The position numbers and the translations under genes were made by a program. Below, piece by piece: positions 35,009 to 42,315 of a stretch of 64,000 bases of DNA (its first letter is position 1; every line of letters begins with the position of its first letter). Source of the stretch: Roseomonas fluvialis. GTDB lineage: Bacteria > Pseudomonadota > Alphaproteobacteria > Acetobacterales > Acetobacteraceae. The stretch is from positions 992,001 to 1,056,000 of the forward strand of contig NZ_AP025637.1 in NCBI RefSeq assembly GCF_022846615.1, in the 5' to 3' direction. A model generated the notes under the pieces. The model searched no databases, was not told the DNA's origin, and saw nothing but the letters and a program-made list of their open reading frames with translations.

Positions 35009-35934
35009 TGCGCGCCTCGGGGCCCGATACCGCCGCATCCCTGTCGCGCCGCCGCGCCGAGCCGCTGGAGGCGCTGGTCATCGACGCCCTGCCCGAACAC
35101 GCCGTGCCGGTCTTCGAGGCGGCGTTGCAGCAGGTGTGCAGCACCGTCGCACTGTTCCGCGACGAACCGACCGACACTTGGCGGATCGAAGGCGTGCGCG
35201 AGGCCGGCGCGCATGACGCGGAATTGGACGCCGCGCTGGCGCTCGCCGCCGCCGTCGCCGGCATCGATCCGCCGCCGCTGCTGGCCGCGCCGGTCGAGGC
35301 CGACGGCTGGCTCGCGCGCACCGTGCAGGCGTTTCCGGAAATGCCGATCGGCCGGCGCTTCCTGATCCGCCCGACTCATGTGCCGGACCCCGTCACGCGC
35401 GGGCGTATCGTGCTGAAGCTCGATGCCGGTCTGGCGTTTGGCAGCGGCGAACACGCCTCCACCCAGGGCTGCCTGCGCGCCTTCGAGGCCGTGGCGCATC
35501 GGCGGCCGCGGACGGTCTGCGACCTCGGCAGCGGATCCGGCATCCTGGCCATGGCGGCGGTGAAGATGCTGCCCTGCCGTGCTCTCGCCACCGACATCGA
35601 ACCCTGGTCCGTGCGGGTCTGCGAACAAAATGCGCGGCTGAACGGCCTGGTGCCGCGGCGCATGCGCGCCATTCTGGCCGATGGCTGGAAGCCGCGGCAG
35701 ATGAAAGGCGTGCGCTACGACCTGATCTTCGCGAATATCCTGGCGCGGCCGTTGTGCGACATGGCGCGGGATCTGGCGCTGCACCTGGCCCCGGGCGGGA
35801 CGGCGATCCTGGCGGGGCTGCTCGGCACGCAGGCCCGCATGGTTCTGGCGGCGCATCGGCGGCAGGGGGTGGTGCTGGAACGCCGCATCGATGTCGGGCC
35901 CTGGACGACGCTCGTGCTGCGCCGGCGGGGTTGA
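35008..35934 (+). CDS. prmA: Ribosomal protein L11 methyltransferase
   Basis: The 308-residue protein trimethylates L11. The N-terminal substrate-recognition domain (about 20-110) is followed by a SAM-dependent domain with the family hallmarks AFGSGEHASTQGCL, VCDLGSGSGILAMAA (SAM loop), ATDIEPWSV and FANILARPL (the N-[IV]-L-A catalytic motif). Its ATG overlaps the helicase stop (TGATG). Confidence 0.95.
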   Translation: MRASGPDTAASLSRRRAEPLEALVIDALPEHAVPVFEAALQQVCSTVALFRDEPTDTWRIEGVREAGAHDAELDAALALAAAVAGIDPPPLLAAPVEADGWLARTVQAFPEMPIGRRFLIRPTHVPDPVTRGRIVLKLDAGLAFGSGEHASTQGCLRAFEAVAHRRPRTVCDLGSGSGILAMAAVKMLPCRALATDIEPWSVRVCEQNARLNGLVPRRMRAILADGWKPRQMKGVRYDLIFANILARPLCDMARDLALHLAPGGTAILAGLLGTQARMVLAAHRRQGVVLERRIDVGPWTTLVLRRRG

Positions 35935-35971
35935 GCCGCCCCGTCGGTCCAACGCCATGCGGCTGCGCCTG

Positions 35972-35999
35972 CGCGCCCGAGGCCGCCCTTTTGGGCGCG
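35972..35999 (+). terminator. Possible terminator after prmA
   Basis: CGCGCCC (35972-35978) pairs perfectly with GGGCGCG (35993-35999) across a 14-base loop that contains TTTT. It starts 38 bases after the prmA stop. There is no T-run after the stem, so rho-independent action is uncertain. Confidence 0.35.
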
Positions 36000-36115
36000 G
36001 TCTGGAGCACGGCCATCCAGCGAGGGGCGGTCACCCTTGGCGCCTGACCCGGGCCAGACTGTCAGCGACCGGCCCGGTTCTCGGTACGGGGCGGATTGCC
36101 GCGCCGTCGGCATCC

Positions 36116-36526
36116 TCAGTCCCAATCGACCCTCGTGAAGTTCAGCGCCATCTGCTCCAGGGGCAGCACACCCAGATCTGGCTCGCTCCCCATCAGGTCG
36201 AATTGCTCCGTCGGCTCGGCCGGAATCATGTCGTTCATGACGAAGCTGGCCCCATCGTCGGGCGACGTGTGCTCGAGACGACCCGTCTGGTCGAAGAAGA
36301 AGGCATCGGATGCATGGGCATCGGCCTCGCCGCCGATCGGGCCGGGCTTCCCAAGCAGTGTCGCCGACAGCGTCTTGCCCGTGCCGCCGCCATCGGCGCG
36401 GCCACCCGGATCGGCCGAGAGATCGCTGACCTTGCCATCGCGACCGCCGCCATTCGCCGGGGGTGGGGGCGGGGGCGGCGGCGTAGGATCATCGTCGATC
36501 CCGTCCCACTTGAGAAATACTGGCAC
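36116..36526 (-). CDS. Acidic protein with Hcp (type VI tube)-like ends and a GTGKTLSATLLG module
   Basis: The 136-residue product starts MPVFLKWDGIDDD, like the first strand of Hcp-family proteins, and ends LPLEQMALNFTRVDWD, like the last Hcp strand (usual form ESLSLNFTKIEW). Between them are eight prolines (16-23), a Gly/Asp-rich region, the motif GTGKTLSATLLG (48-59) and GEAD (66-69). The same motif pair occurs in the protein at 38282-39145. The module resembles a Walker A loop, but there is no Walker B or ATPase fold. The start is GTG 36526, preceded by AAAGGA. The Hcp relation is inferred from short motifs only. Confidence 0.6.
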   Translation of the reverse strand: MPVFLKWDGIDDDPTPPPPPPPPANGGGRDGKVSDLSADPGGRADGGGTGKTLSATLLGKPGPIGGEADAHASDAFFFDQTGRLEHTSPDDGASFVMNDMIPAEPTEQFDLMGSEPDLGVLPLEQMALNFTRVDWD

Positions 36527-36641
36527 GTTACTGGTCCTTTCCGTCCGTCCGTCCTGCACGGCAGCGGACCGCTGCGCGGCGTGGCTGTCCGACGGATCAG
36601 CCCGGCACTGGTTTTGAGCGCGCCAAAGGGGCCGACGTCTG

Positions 36642-36653
36642 TGCAACGTTGCA
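36642..36653. promoter_or_regulatory. 12-base palindrome upstream of the Hcp-like gene
   Basis: TGCAACGTTGCA is a perfect palindrome 116 bases upstream of the minus-strand start at 36526. A near copy, CGCAACGCTGCA (10 of 12 identical), lies at 38131-38142, 139 bases upstream of the second module-bearing gene. Shared position and sequence suggest a common regulator. Confidence 0.45.
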
Positions 36654-36766
36654 TACCGTGAAGAGCAGGATGCGGCGTTGCGAACAGCTGCGCGCTTTGT
36701 GAGCGCAGCGGTCGGGCGCGGGCTCCGTTCGCGGCAGGCCAGTCATGCGGCGCGGCGCGGGGTCGA

Positions 36767-37198
36767 CTAGGAGGCGGGCTGCTCTGGCGGCCAGGCGGCC
36801 TCGATCATGGTCCGCGCCAGGGCGTCGTAGGCGTTGCGCCACGCGGACTCGACGTCTGGCGTGAAACGCTCGCCGAGCGTGCGGGACAGCGCCGCCATCA
36901 GCGCCGCACCAACCGCTTCGTAATGCGCGGGCTGCGCGCCGTAGGCGACGTGGCGGCGGGCAAGGTCGGCCACCATGGGGAACAGCACCTCGTGGTCATG
37001 CAGCCGTGCCACGATGGACCCCAGCATGCTCATGAGCTTGGTGCCCTGCTCCGTGAGGTCGGTGGGAAACATCACGCGGGTCTGTGGCGCGATCTCGAAC
37101 AGCCGGTCATGGAAGATCGCAGCCGTCTCCGGCCCCATGCGGGAGACATGCCAGAAACTGCCGCGCACGAGGTCGATATCGTCGTCCTGAAGCCGCAT
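36767..37198 (-). CDS. Single-domain bacterial globin
   Basis: The 143-residue haem protein follows the single-domain (Vitreoscilla-like) globin pattern: LVRGSFWHVSRMGPETAAIFHDRLFEIAPQTRVMFPTDLTEQGTKLMSML, with the proximal haem ligand His83 in ARRHVAYGAQPAHYEAVG. Gln51 and nearby residues are candidates for the distal pocket. There is no reductase domain, so oxygen or NO chemistry would need a partner. It lies 36 bases downstream of the LysR gene in the same direction and may be read with it. Confidence 0.9.
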   Translation of the reverse strand: MRLQDDDIDLVRGSFWHVSRMGPETAAIFHDRLFEIAPQTRVMFPTDLTEQGTKLMSMLGSIVARLHDHEVLFPMVADLARRHVAYGAQPAHYEAVGAALMAALSRTLGERFTPDVESAWRNAYDALARTMIEAAWPPEQPAS

Positions 37199-37234
37199 GG
37201 GTCCCGGTCCGCGCAGATGCCACCCTGCAGCCTA

Positions 37235-38113
37235 TCACGCGGTCCGCCCGACGGTCGCCGGCAGGAAGACGTCTGCGAAGGACTCCCGCAGCCAGGCCAT
37301 GGTGACCTGGATGCGCGCCGTCTGGATCGTGTCCGGATGCGCATGGATGTGCAGGGTGCGCACGAGTTCGGGCGGGCCGTCGGCCACGCGCACCAGGGAT
37401 GCATCGCCCTCGGCCAGGCACATCGGCAGCAGCCCCTTGCCCAGGCCGCCGCGGATGCCCGCGCGCAGCACCGCCGAATCCGTCGCGGTCAGCCGCAGGG
37501 CCTCGCCCGCCTTGCGTTCGCGTTCGATCCAGCGGATCAGTCCGCGCAGCGGCGCGTCGTCGTCCCAGAATGACACCCAGGGCAGCGGGCCGGGATCGAC
37601 GCCGGCGGGCGCATAGACCGCGTAGGGCACGTCGCCGAGCTTGACCGCGAATTCCGCGTCGCGCGGCGACACCTCGAACCACAATGCGAGTGCGGCCTCG
37701 CCCCGACCGAGGCTGCGGCCCGCGTATGCAGTGATGATCCGCAGGTCGAGCCGCGGATGGCGCGCCAGCAGCGCCGGCACCGCGCGCTCGACGAGCCGCG
37801 TCGTGCTCCACGGATTGCCGATGATGCGCACCAGGCCCACCGCGCCCTGGCCCGCGTTCGCGACCTCCTCGCTGAGGCGGATGGCGCGGGCTTCCATCTC
37901 GAGGGCACGGGCGATGGTGACCTCGCCCGCGGGCGTCGGCGCGAAGCCGGTCTTGGAGCGGACGAACAGGATGGCTCCGAGATCCGCCTCGAGGGCCGAG
38001 ATGCGCCGCCCGGCGGTGGACTGGTCGATGCCGAGCAGCGCGGCGGCGGAGGTGAGCGACCCCGACCGGCTGATCGCCAGCAGCACCTTCAGGTCATCCC
38101 AGTTCAGCGACAT
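37235..38113 (-). CDS. LysR-family transcriptional regulator
   Basis: The 292-residue regulator has an N-terminal winged helix-turn-helix (WDDLKVLLAISRSGSLTSAAALLGIDQSTAGRRISALEADLGAILFVRS, residues about 5-54) and an effector-binding domain from about 90. The DNA-binding half is well conserved. The C-terminal half has IRGGLGKGLLPMCLAEGD, typical of AmpR/MetR-type domains. It is divergent from the gene at 38282, and the shared 168-base interval holds a 25-base inverted repeat, the usual arrangement for a LysR regulator and its target. Confidence 0.92.
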   Translation of the reverse strand: MSLNWDDLKVLLAISRSGSLTSAAALLGIDQSTAGRRISALEADLGAILFVRSKTGFAPTPAGEVTIARALEMEARAIRLSEEVANAGQGAVGLVRIIGNPWSTTRLVERAVPALLARHPRLDLRIITAYAGRSLGRGEAALALWFEVSPRDAEFAVKLGDVPYAVYAPAGVDPGPLPWVSFWDDDAPLRGLIRWIERERKAGEALRLTATDSAVLRAGIRGGLGKGLLPMCLAEGDASLVRVADGPPELVRTLHIHAHPDTIQTARIQVTMAWLRESFADVFLPATVGRTA

Positions 38114-38130
38114 GGATCACATTCCCCCGC

Positions 38131-38163
38131 CGCAACGCTGCATCAGGCGCCTGCGCGGATGCA
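38131..38163. promoter_or_regulatory. Likely regulator-binding region between the LysR gene and its divergent neighbour
   Basis: TGCATC (38139-38144) and GATGCA (38158-38163) are perfect inverted arms separated by 13 bases, a spacing plausible for a LysR-type dimer. Overlapping its left edge is CGCAACGCTGCA (38131-38142), a near copy of the palindrome upstream of the 36116-36526 gene. The site begins 18 bases from the LysR start codon. Confidence 0.5.
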
Positions 38164-38281
38164 ACCGCGCATGAGGTGCGTGCGGGGCTGCGGGTTCCTT
38201 TCCGGATACGGAGCGATCCATAGGACGGCCGGCTGCGCATGAGCGTGGCCTCACCATCCACACGGAAAAGGAAACACCGCC

Positions 38282-39145
38282 ATGCCCATCTACATACCGA
38301 TCGGCGACATCAAGGGCCGTCCCGAGGCAAGCGATGCCGCGCTCGTTGCCGGTTCCGTCGGGGACGCGGCCGGCAGGCCCAGCGGCCCGACGATCCTCGT
38401 GCGCAACCACGAGCTGAACGCGCAGGCGGCCGATGACAGCGGCATCCTGCGCGACGATGCGGCCGCCGCGAGCGTGGACCTCCCGGACGTACTGGTCACG
38501 AGCTACCAGGTCAGCGGCCACGGGGGCGGAAGCGAAAGCAGTACCGGTGAGCTGTCCCACGCCGACGCGCTCATGGGCGCGACGCCGGAATCCGGGATGG
38601 CGGAGGGACCGCCCGGCACCGGCAAGACCCTCTCGGCAGCGCTGCTCGGGCACGGCGCGACGACGGGCGAGGCGGACGACGCGCGCCTGGCGGTGGATGC
38701 GGCGGACCCGGCAGCGGGCATCTCCCATGCGACCACCGTCCTTGCCTGGGCGCGGATCGACGGGACGTCGGCGACGGCGGGCGGCGACGACCAGCGTGGC
38801 ACCATCGAGGTCGACAGTTTCTCCTGGGACGCGGCGCCACCGGGCGAGGCAGCGGCGGCGGCTGGCTGGCGCGAGTACCGTGTGTCCGTCGACACGATCG
38901 AAGCGGTCGCGGGCGATGATGTCATCGTCGATGGCCGGATCATCACCGGCGAGAACCCGGCTTCCGCGGCCATGGCCGATGTCGAGTGGAAATACGTCAC
39001 CGTGCGCCCGCCTTCGGCGCTCGAGGACCTGCCTGCGGCCCTGCTGGGGCCATTCGACGACCTGTCCGACCTTGCGACTGCGGGCGTCGAAGCCGGGGGG
39101 CCGTACTCGACCGGCTACGTCAAGGTCTCGGACAACGCGGTCTGA
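38282..39145 (+). CDS. Mosaic acidic protein with Hcp-like segments and a GPPGTGKT module
   Basis: The 287-residue protein has no signal peptide and is strongly acidic. MPIYIPIGDIKG (1-12) resembles the start of Hcp tube proteins, DVLVTSYQVSG (69-79) a late Hcp strand, IEVDSFSWD (175-183) the usual second strand, and VEWKYVTV (234-241) a final strand; this order is not that of a normal Hcp domain. GPPGTGKTLSAALLG (109-123) with GEAD (129-132) repeats the module of the 36116-36526 protein. The perfect Walker A form is not backed by other ATPase motifs. AAAGGAAAC precedes the ATG. Function unknown; a secreted or structural role is a guess. Confidence 0.65.
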   Translation: MPIYIPIGDIKGRPEASDAALVAGSVGDAAGRPSGPTILVRNHELNAQAADDSGILRDDAAAASVDLPDVLVTSYQVSGHGGGSESSTGELSHADALMGATPESGMAEGPPGTGKTLSAALLGHGATTGEADDARLAVDAADPAAGISHATTVLAWARIDGTSATAGGDDQRGTIEVDSFSWDAAPPGEAAAAAGWREYRVSVDTIEAVAGDDVIVDGRIITGENPASAAMADVEWKYVTVRPPSALEDLPAALLGPFDDLSDLATAGVEAGGPYSTGYVKVSDNAV

Positions 39146-39200
39146 CACATCGCGCGGGCGTCGACGGGCCGGGCGGGTTGGGCGCCCGGGCCCGCTGCGC

Positions 39201-39231
39201 ACCGTGCAGGGCGCATCGCGTACTGCACGGT
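39201..39231. promoter_or_regulatory. Inverted repeat between the two plus-strand island genes
   Basis: ACCGTGCA (39201-39208) and TGCACGGT (39224-39231) are perfect arms with a 15-base spacer, 56 bases after the stop at 39145. It could end the upstream transcript or bind a regulator of the gene at 39335. A small hairpin GAACGC-GAAG-GCGTTC (39295-39310) lies just before that gene's ribosome site. Confidence 0.4.
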
Positions 39232-39334
39232 CGTGGCCGCCGCGCGACCGACCGCGCACCCCCACCTACCGCCCTGAAGCACTTCGTCGAACGCGAACGC
39301 GAAGGCGTTCATCAAGCCCTGAAGGAGGCCCGTC

Positions 39335-39622
39335 ATGCCCATCGAGATCAAGGAACTGCACATCAAGGTGACCGTTCCGCCGTCGGGCGGCCAGGACACC
39401 GTCGCGGAGCCGGACATGTTCCTGTTCAAGGCCCTAGCGCCAGATGGGCGCGACGGCACGTTCCCCGACTGGCCTGGCCCCGCCGTGACGGAGGATCTGG
39501 CGTGGGATCCTGCGCCGGCCGACGCCGCGCCCGCACGGAGCCACCACACCGGCGGGGTCAACCCGATCTTGTGCGACGGCAGCGTGCGCTTCGCGACGGA
39601 CGGGCTCGACCTGTTCGCCTGA
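39335..39622 (+). CDS. Small protein: MPIEIKEL start fused to an H-X9-DG end
   Basis: The 95-residue product starts MPIEIKELHIKVTV, which as I recall is the hallmark of DUF5908, short proteins found in some contractile (phage-tail-like) injection loci. Its end, HHTGGVNPILCDGSVRF (70-86), is an H-X9-DG motif: His71, nine residues, Asp81-Gly82. That motif is best known from DUF1559 pilin-like proteins of Planctomycetes. The linker is Pro/Asp-rich. A strong AAGGAGG precedes the ATG. Both resemblances are from memory and short, so the family is tentative; the pairing is unusual. Confidence 0.65.
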   Translation: MPIEIKELHIKVTVPPSGGQDTVAEPDMFLFKALAPDGRDGTFPDWPGPAVTEDLAWDPAPADAAPARSHHTGGVNPILCDGSVRFATDGLDLFA

Positions 39623-39629
39623 CGCCCGG

Positions 39630-39929
39630 TCAGGCGCTGCGGCTCAGCGCGTCGCGCTGGAGCTGGGCATTGGTCTCGAGCGCCTTGGCGTTGGCCTCGT
39701 AGGCGCGGCGGGCCAGGATGGTATCGACCATCGCTTGCTCGACATCGCCGCTGGCCTGCGCGGCGGTCAGGCCCTCATTGCCGGTGGGCGGCGCCGGCGA
39801 TGGGTCAGACCCGCGTGCAGGGCTCGCCGCGGGTGCCGCAATGACGCTGGCGGCCTCAGCGAGCCGGTCGGTGGCCCGCTGCATGCCCTGCACCGACGCG
39901 GCAATGGACGTGTTGAGTGCAACCTGCAT
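39630..39929 (-). CDS. Short FlgC-like flagellar rod protein fragment
   Basis: The 99-residue product begins MQVALNTSIAASVQGMQRATDRLAEAAS, matching the N-terminal helix of flagellar rod/hook proteins, and ends QAMVDTILARRAYEANAKALETNAQLQRDAL, matching their C-terminal helix (usual form DMIxARRAYEANVKVLET). The central domain present in FlgC (about 135 residues) is missing. It may be a minimal protein made of the two coiled helices or a deletion derivative. No other flagellar gene lies nearby. It ends eight bases from the stop of the convergent H-X9-DG gene. Confidence 0.75.
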   Translation of the reverse strand: MQVALNTSIAASVQGMQRATDRLAEAASVIAAPAASPARGSDPSPAPPTGNEGLTAAQASGDVEQAMVDTILARRAYEANAKALETNAQLQRDALSRSA

Positions 39930-39952
39930 CGTCGCACTGTGCGGGACGGCGG

Positions 39953-40270
39953 TTAGCGCGACGTTAACGCGCTGACCTGCCGCAAGACCGCGGGCGGGAT
40001 GGTCGGACCGTTCAGCACCAGCCAGGCGATGGCGACCACTTGCAGGCCGCAGACCGCATACAGCGCAGCGGTGAAGGGCTGCTTGCGCGTCTTGTGGCGA
40101 AAGCGCCGGCGCGCCACGAGCATGCCCGGCGAGCCACCAAGCAGCGCGATCAGGAGCAGCAGCCGCTCCGACAGCCGCCACCGGCGCTGCTGCGCCATGC
40201 GCTTGTCGTGGTGGACGGCGACGATCGCCAGGATGTTCATCGCGACCAGCCAGCAGCAGATCCCGAGCAC
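39953..40270 (-). CDS. DUF1294 membrane protein
   Basis: The product of about 105 residues has three hydrophobic segments. It carries AVHHDKRMAQQRRWRLSERLLLLIALLGGSPGMLVARRRFRHKTRKQPF, the DUF1294 pattern (DK-A-wR-pE-LL-ALLGGS-G-rHKT-k-F). Function unknown. The start is uncertain: GTG 40270 is used because the upstream ATG at 40348 would overlap the next gene and add a Gly-rich stretch. Confidence 0.75.
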   Translation of the reverse strand: MLGICCWLVAMNILAIVAVHHDKRMAQQRRWRLSERLLLLIALLGGSPGMLVARRRFRHKTRKQPFTAALYAVCGLQVVAIAWLVLNGPTIPPAVLRQVSALTSR

Positions 40271-40302
40271 GCGCAGCAGGATGTCGGCAGCATGCAGGCG
40301 CG

Positions 40303-41415
40303 CTACTCCGCCGCCTTCGCCGTCGCCTCCGCATGCTGGCGCAGCCACGGCATCACCTCCTCCGCCAGGCGCCGCATGCTCTCCGCCTCCCAGGCCGCGT
40401 TCACGCCGGTCCAGTCGAGGCCCGGCATCAGCAGGTGGCCGAAGGGGCCGGCCTCCTCGCGCAGCGCCACCAGGCGGTCGAGCACGGTGCGTGGGGATCC
40501 GGCGATGACGCAGGCCTCGATCATGTCCTCGGGCGTGGCCGCCATCGGGTCCATGTCCTCGCGCGGGGTCATGGTGCCAGCCAGGCCCGCGCGCTTCGCG
40601 AGGCTGCCGAGGTAGTCGTAGTAGTAGCGAGTCGCCCCCTCGGGCGCGGTGGCGCGGGCGCGGGCCTCGGCGTCGGTCGCGGCGATGACCATGTTACGCG
40701 CGACGCGCCAGTTCGACCCGTCCACCGGGCGGCCGGCCTCGGCCAGGCCCTTCGCCATGCTGCGCCAATGTCCGGCCAGGATCCGGTGCGCCACGAAATT
40801 GGCGCTGATCACGCCCCAGCCGCGCGCGGCGGCCACGGTCACGCCGTAGCTGTCGGCCTGGCGGGCGGAGATGTGCACCGACGGCCCGCCCGGCCGGAAG
40901 GGCTTGGGCATGAAGCCCACGCCGTAGTCGGGCAGCACAGTGCGGGACAGGCGGATGGGCCAGGTGGCACCAGCGATGTCGTAGGGCGGGCCGCCGGCCC
41001 AGATCGCCTGGATGGTCTCGATCGATTCGAGCATGCGCTTGCCGCGTTCCATCGGCGCGATGTCGCCGAACAGCTCGAAGTCCGAGGCGAGGCCGCCGGC
41101 CCCGATGCCAAGCATCAACCGCCCGCCGGACATATGGTCGAATTGCGCGACCTCGGCCGCGACGATGGCCGGGTGGTGGTTGGGCAGGTTGATCACGCCG
41201 GTGCCGAAGGCCAGCCGCGTGCGGTGCACCAGCCCGGCCATGAACATCAGTGGGGATGCAATCGGTTCGGAGGTGGCGGAGAAATGCTCGCCGACCCAAA
41301 GCTCGTCGAAGCCCAGCCGGTCGGCCAGCAGGGACTTCTCGGTATCCTCGGCCAGCGTCTCGTGCATCGGGCGTGCCGGCGGGTGGAGCGGCATCATGAA
41401 CAGACCAAGACGCAT
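40303..41415 (-). CDS. LLM-class flavin-dependent oxidoreductase
   Basis: The 370-residue luciferase-superfamily enzyme starts MRLGLFMMPLHPP and continues ADRLGFDELWVGEHFSATSEPIASPLMFMAGLVHRTRLAFGTGVINLPNHHPAIVAAEVAQFDHMSGGRLMLGIGAGG. This is the limonene-monooxygenase-like branch of alkanal monooxygenases. It would need reduced FMN from another protein. The substrate is unknown. GGAGGGA precedes the ATG. A second enzyme of the superfamily but another branch is at 27395-28699. Confidence 0.92.
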   Translation of the reverse strand: MRLGLFMMPLHPPARPMHETLAEDTEKSLLADRLGFDELWVGEHFSATSEPIASPLMFMAGLVHRTRLAFGTGVINLPNHHPAIVAAEVAQFDHMSGGRLMLGIGAGGLASDFELFGDIAPMERGKRMLESIETIQAIWAGGPPYDIAGATWPIRLSRTVLPDYGVGFMPKPFRPGGPSVHISARQADSYGVTVAAARGWGVISANFVAHRILAGHWRSMAKGLAEAGRPVDGSNWRVARNMVIAATDAEARARATAPEGATRYYYDYLGSLAKRAGLAGTMTPREDMDPMAATPEDMIEACVIAGSPRTVLDRLVALREEAGPFGHLLMPGLDWTGVNAAWEAESMRRLAEEVMPWLRQHAEATAKAAE

Positions 41416-41679
41416 TCGGGGCGATCCCTCCAAGGACGCGTCCCAGGCTAGCGCGCTTTCCGACCGGGCGGCACCGGCCGGGTTCCCACCCGGCATCGGT
41501 TGTTGGGTGGCCGGGTCGGCGCCGCGACCGACAGCCCGGAAGATGCGCTCGCGGCCGATCGGCAAAGGCGACATCGCCGGTGTGGTGAACAGGCACCATG
41601 TCGTTGATCCGCCCGGTCGATTCCGCTCTGCCGCGTGATGCTCTAGTCTCGGCGCCCACGGTCCTGTGAGGGTAGCGCG

Positions 41680-42315
41680 ATGCGGCGTCTGATTCTGGCT
41701 TTCGGCGGTTTGCTGGCCCTGGCCGGCACGGCGGCCGCGCAGGCGCCCTGCCCCCCGAATTTCGAGGGGCGGACCGCGCCGCTTACCTGCACCTGCAGTG
41801 CCGAGGCCGGCCGGACGGGCGCTGTCTGGGGCTCGGGGATCTACACCTCAGACAGCCGGATCTGCCGTGCGGCGATGCATGCCGGCGTCATCGACCGCAG
41901 CGGCGGCGTCGTGGGCGTGGAGCCGGCACCCGGCCAGGCCTCCTATCCCAGTGAGAGTCAGAACGGCATCACCACCCAGGCCTTCGGGCCGTGGCGCGCA
42001 TCCTTCACCTTCGGCATGCCCCAGATCGCCGAGACACCGACCTGCCCGGCGAATTTCGAGGGCCGCACCGAACGGCTGTCCTGCATCTGCACCGCCAACC
42101 TGGTGGCGAGCGGATCGGTCTGGGGCACCGGCGTGTATTCCTCCGACAGCCAGATCTGCCGCGCTGCGCGGCATGCCGGCCTTGTCGGGCCGCAGGGCGG
42201 CGCCGTGGGCATGGTGCCGCGCGGACGGCAGGCCCAGTTCACCGGGAGCCAGTCCAACGGCGTCACCTCGTTGAACTTCGGGCCCTGGGGCGGGTCCTTC
42301 AGCTTCGAGCGCTGA
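41680..42315 (+). CDS. Secreted protein with two LCCL domains
   Basis: The 211-residue product has a signal peptide (MRRLILAFGGLLALAGTAAAQ) and two repeats of about 95 residues. Each follows CPxxFEGRTxxLxCxC...G-VWG(S/T)G-Y-SDS-ICRAA-HAG-(I/V)-GG-VG ... NG(I/V)T-FGPW-SF. This is the LCCL module (named for Limulus factor C, Coch-5b2 and Lgl1), with four Cys per repeat. Bacterial LCCL proteins are extracellular or periplasmic and of unclear role, probably binding. It faces a three-domain paralog tail to tail. Confidence 0.9.
   Translation: MRRLILAFGGLLALAGTAAAQAPCPPNFEGRTAPLTCTCSAEAGRTGAVWGSGIYTSDSRICRAAMHAGVIDRSGGVVGVEPAPGQASYPSESQNGITTQAFGPWRASFTFGMPQIAETPTCPANFEGRTERLSCICTANLVASGSVWGTGVYSSDSQICRAARHAGLVGPQGGAVGMVPRGRQAQFTGSQSNGVTSLNFGPWGGSFSFER

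Noticed and set aside
32126..35038. Open frame of 970 codons antisense to uvrD
   Set aside because: Its translation is His/Arg/Gly-rich with no family features, while the other strand has every helicase motif. Long antisense frames are common at this GC content.
38609..38653. Perfect Walker A (GPPGTGKT) suggesting an ATPase
   Set aside because: No Walker B, sensor or arginine-finger motif follows, and the rest of the protein is acidic and beta-rich. The motif is treated as a look-alike.
36116..39929. Prophage or complete type VI secretion locus
   Set aside because: No sheath, baseplate, ClpV, integrase, terminase or capsid gene is present in or near the region.
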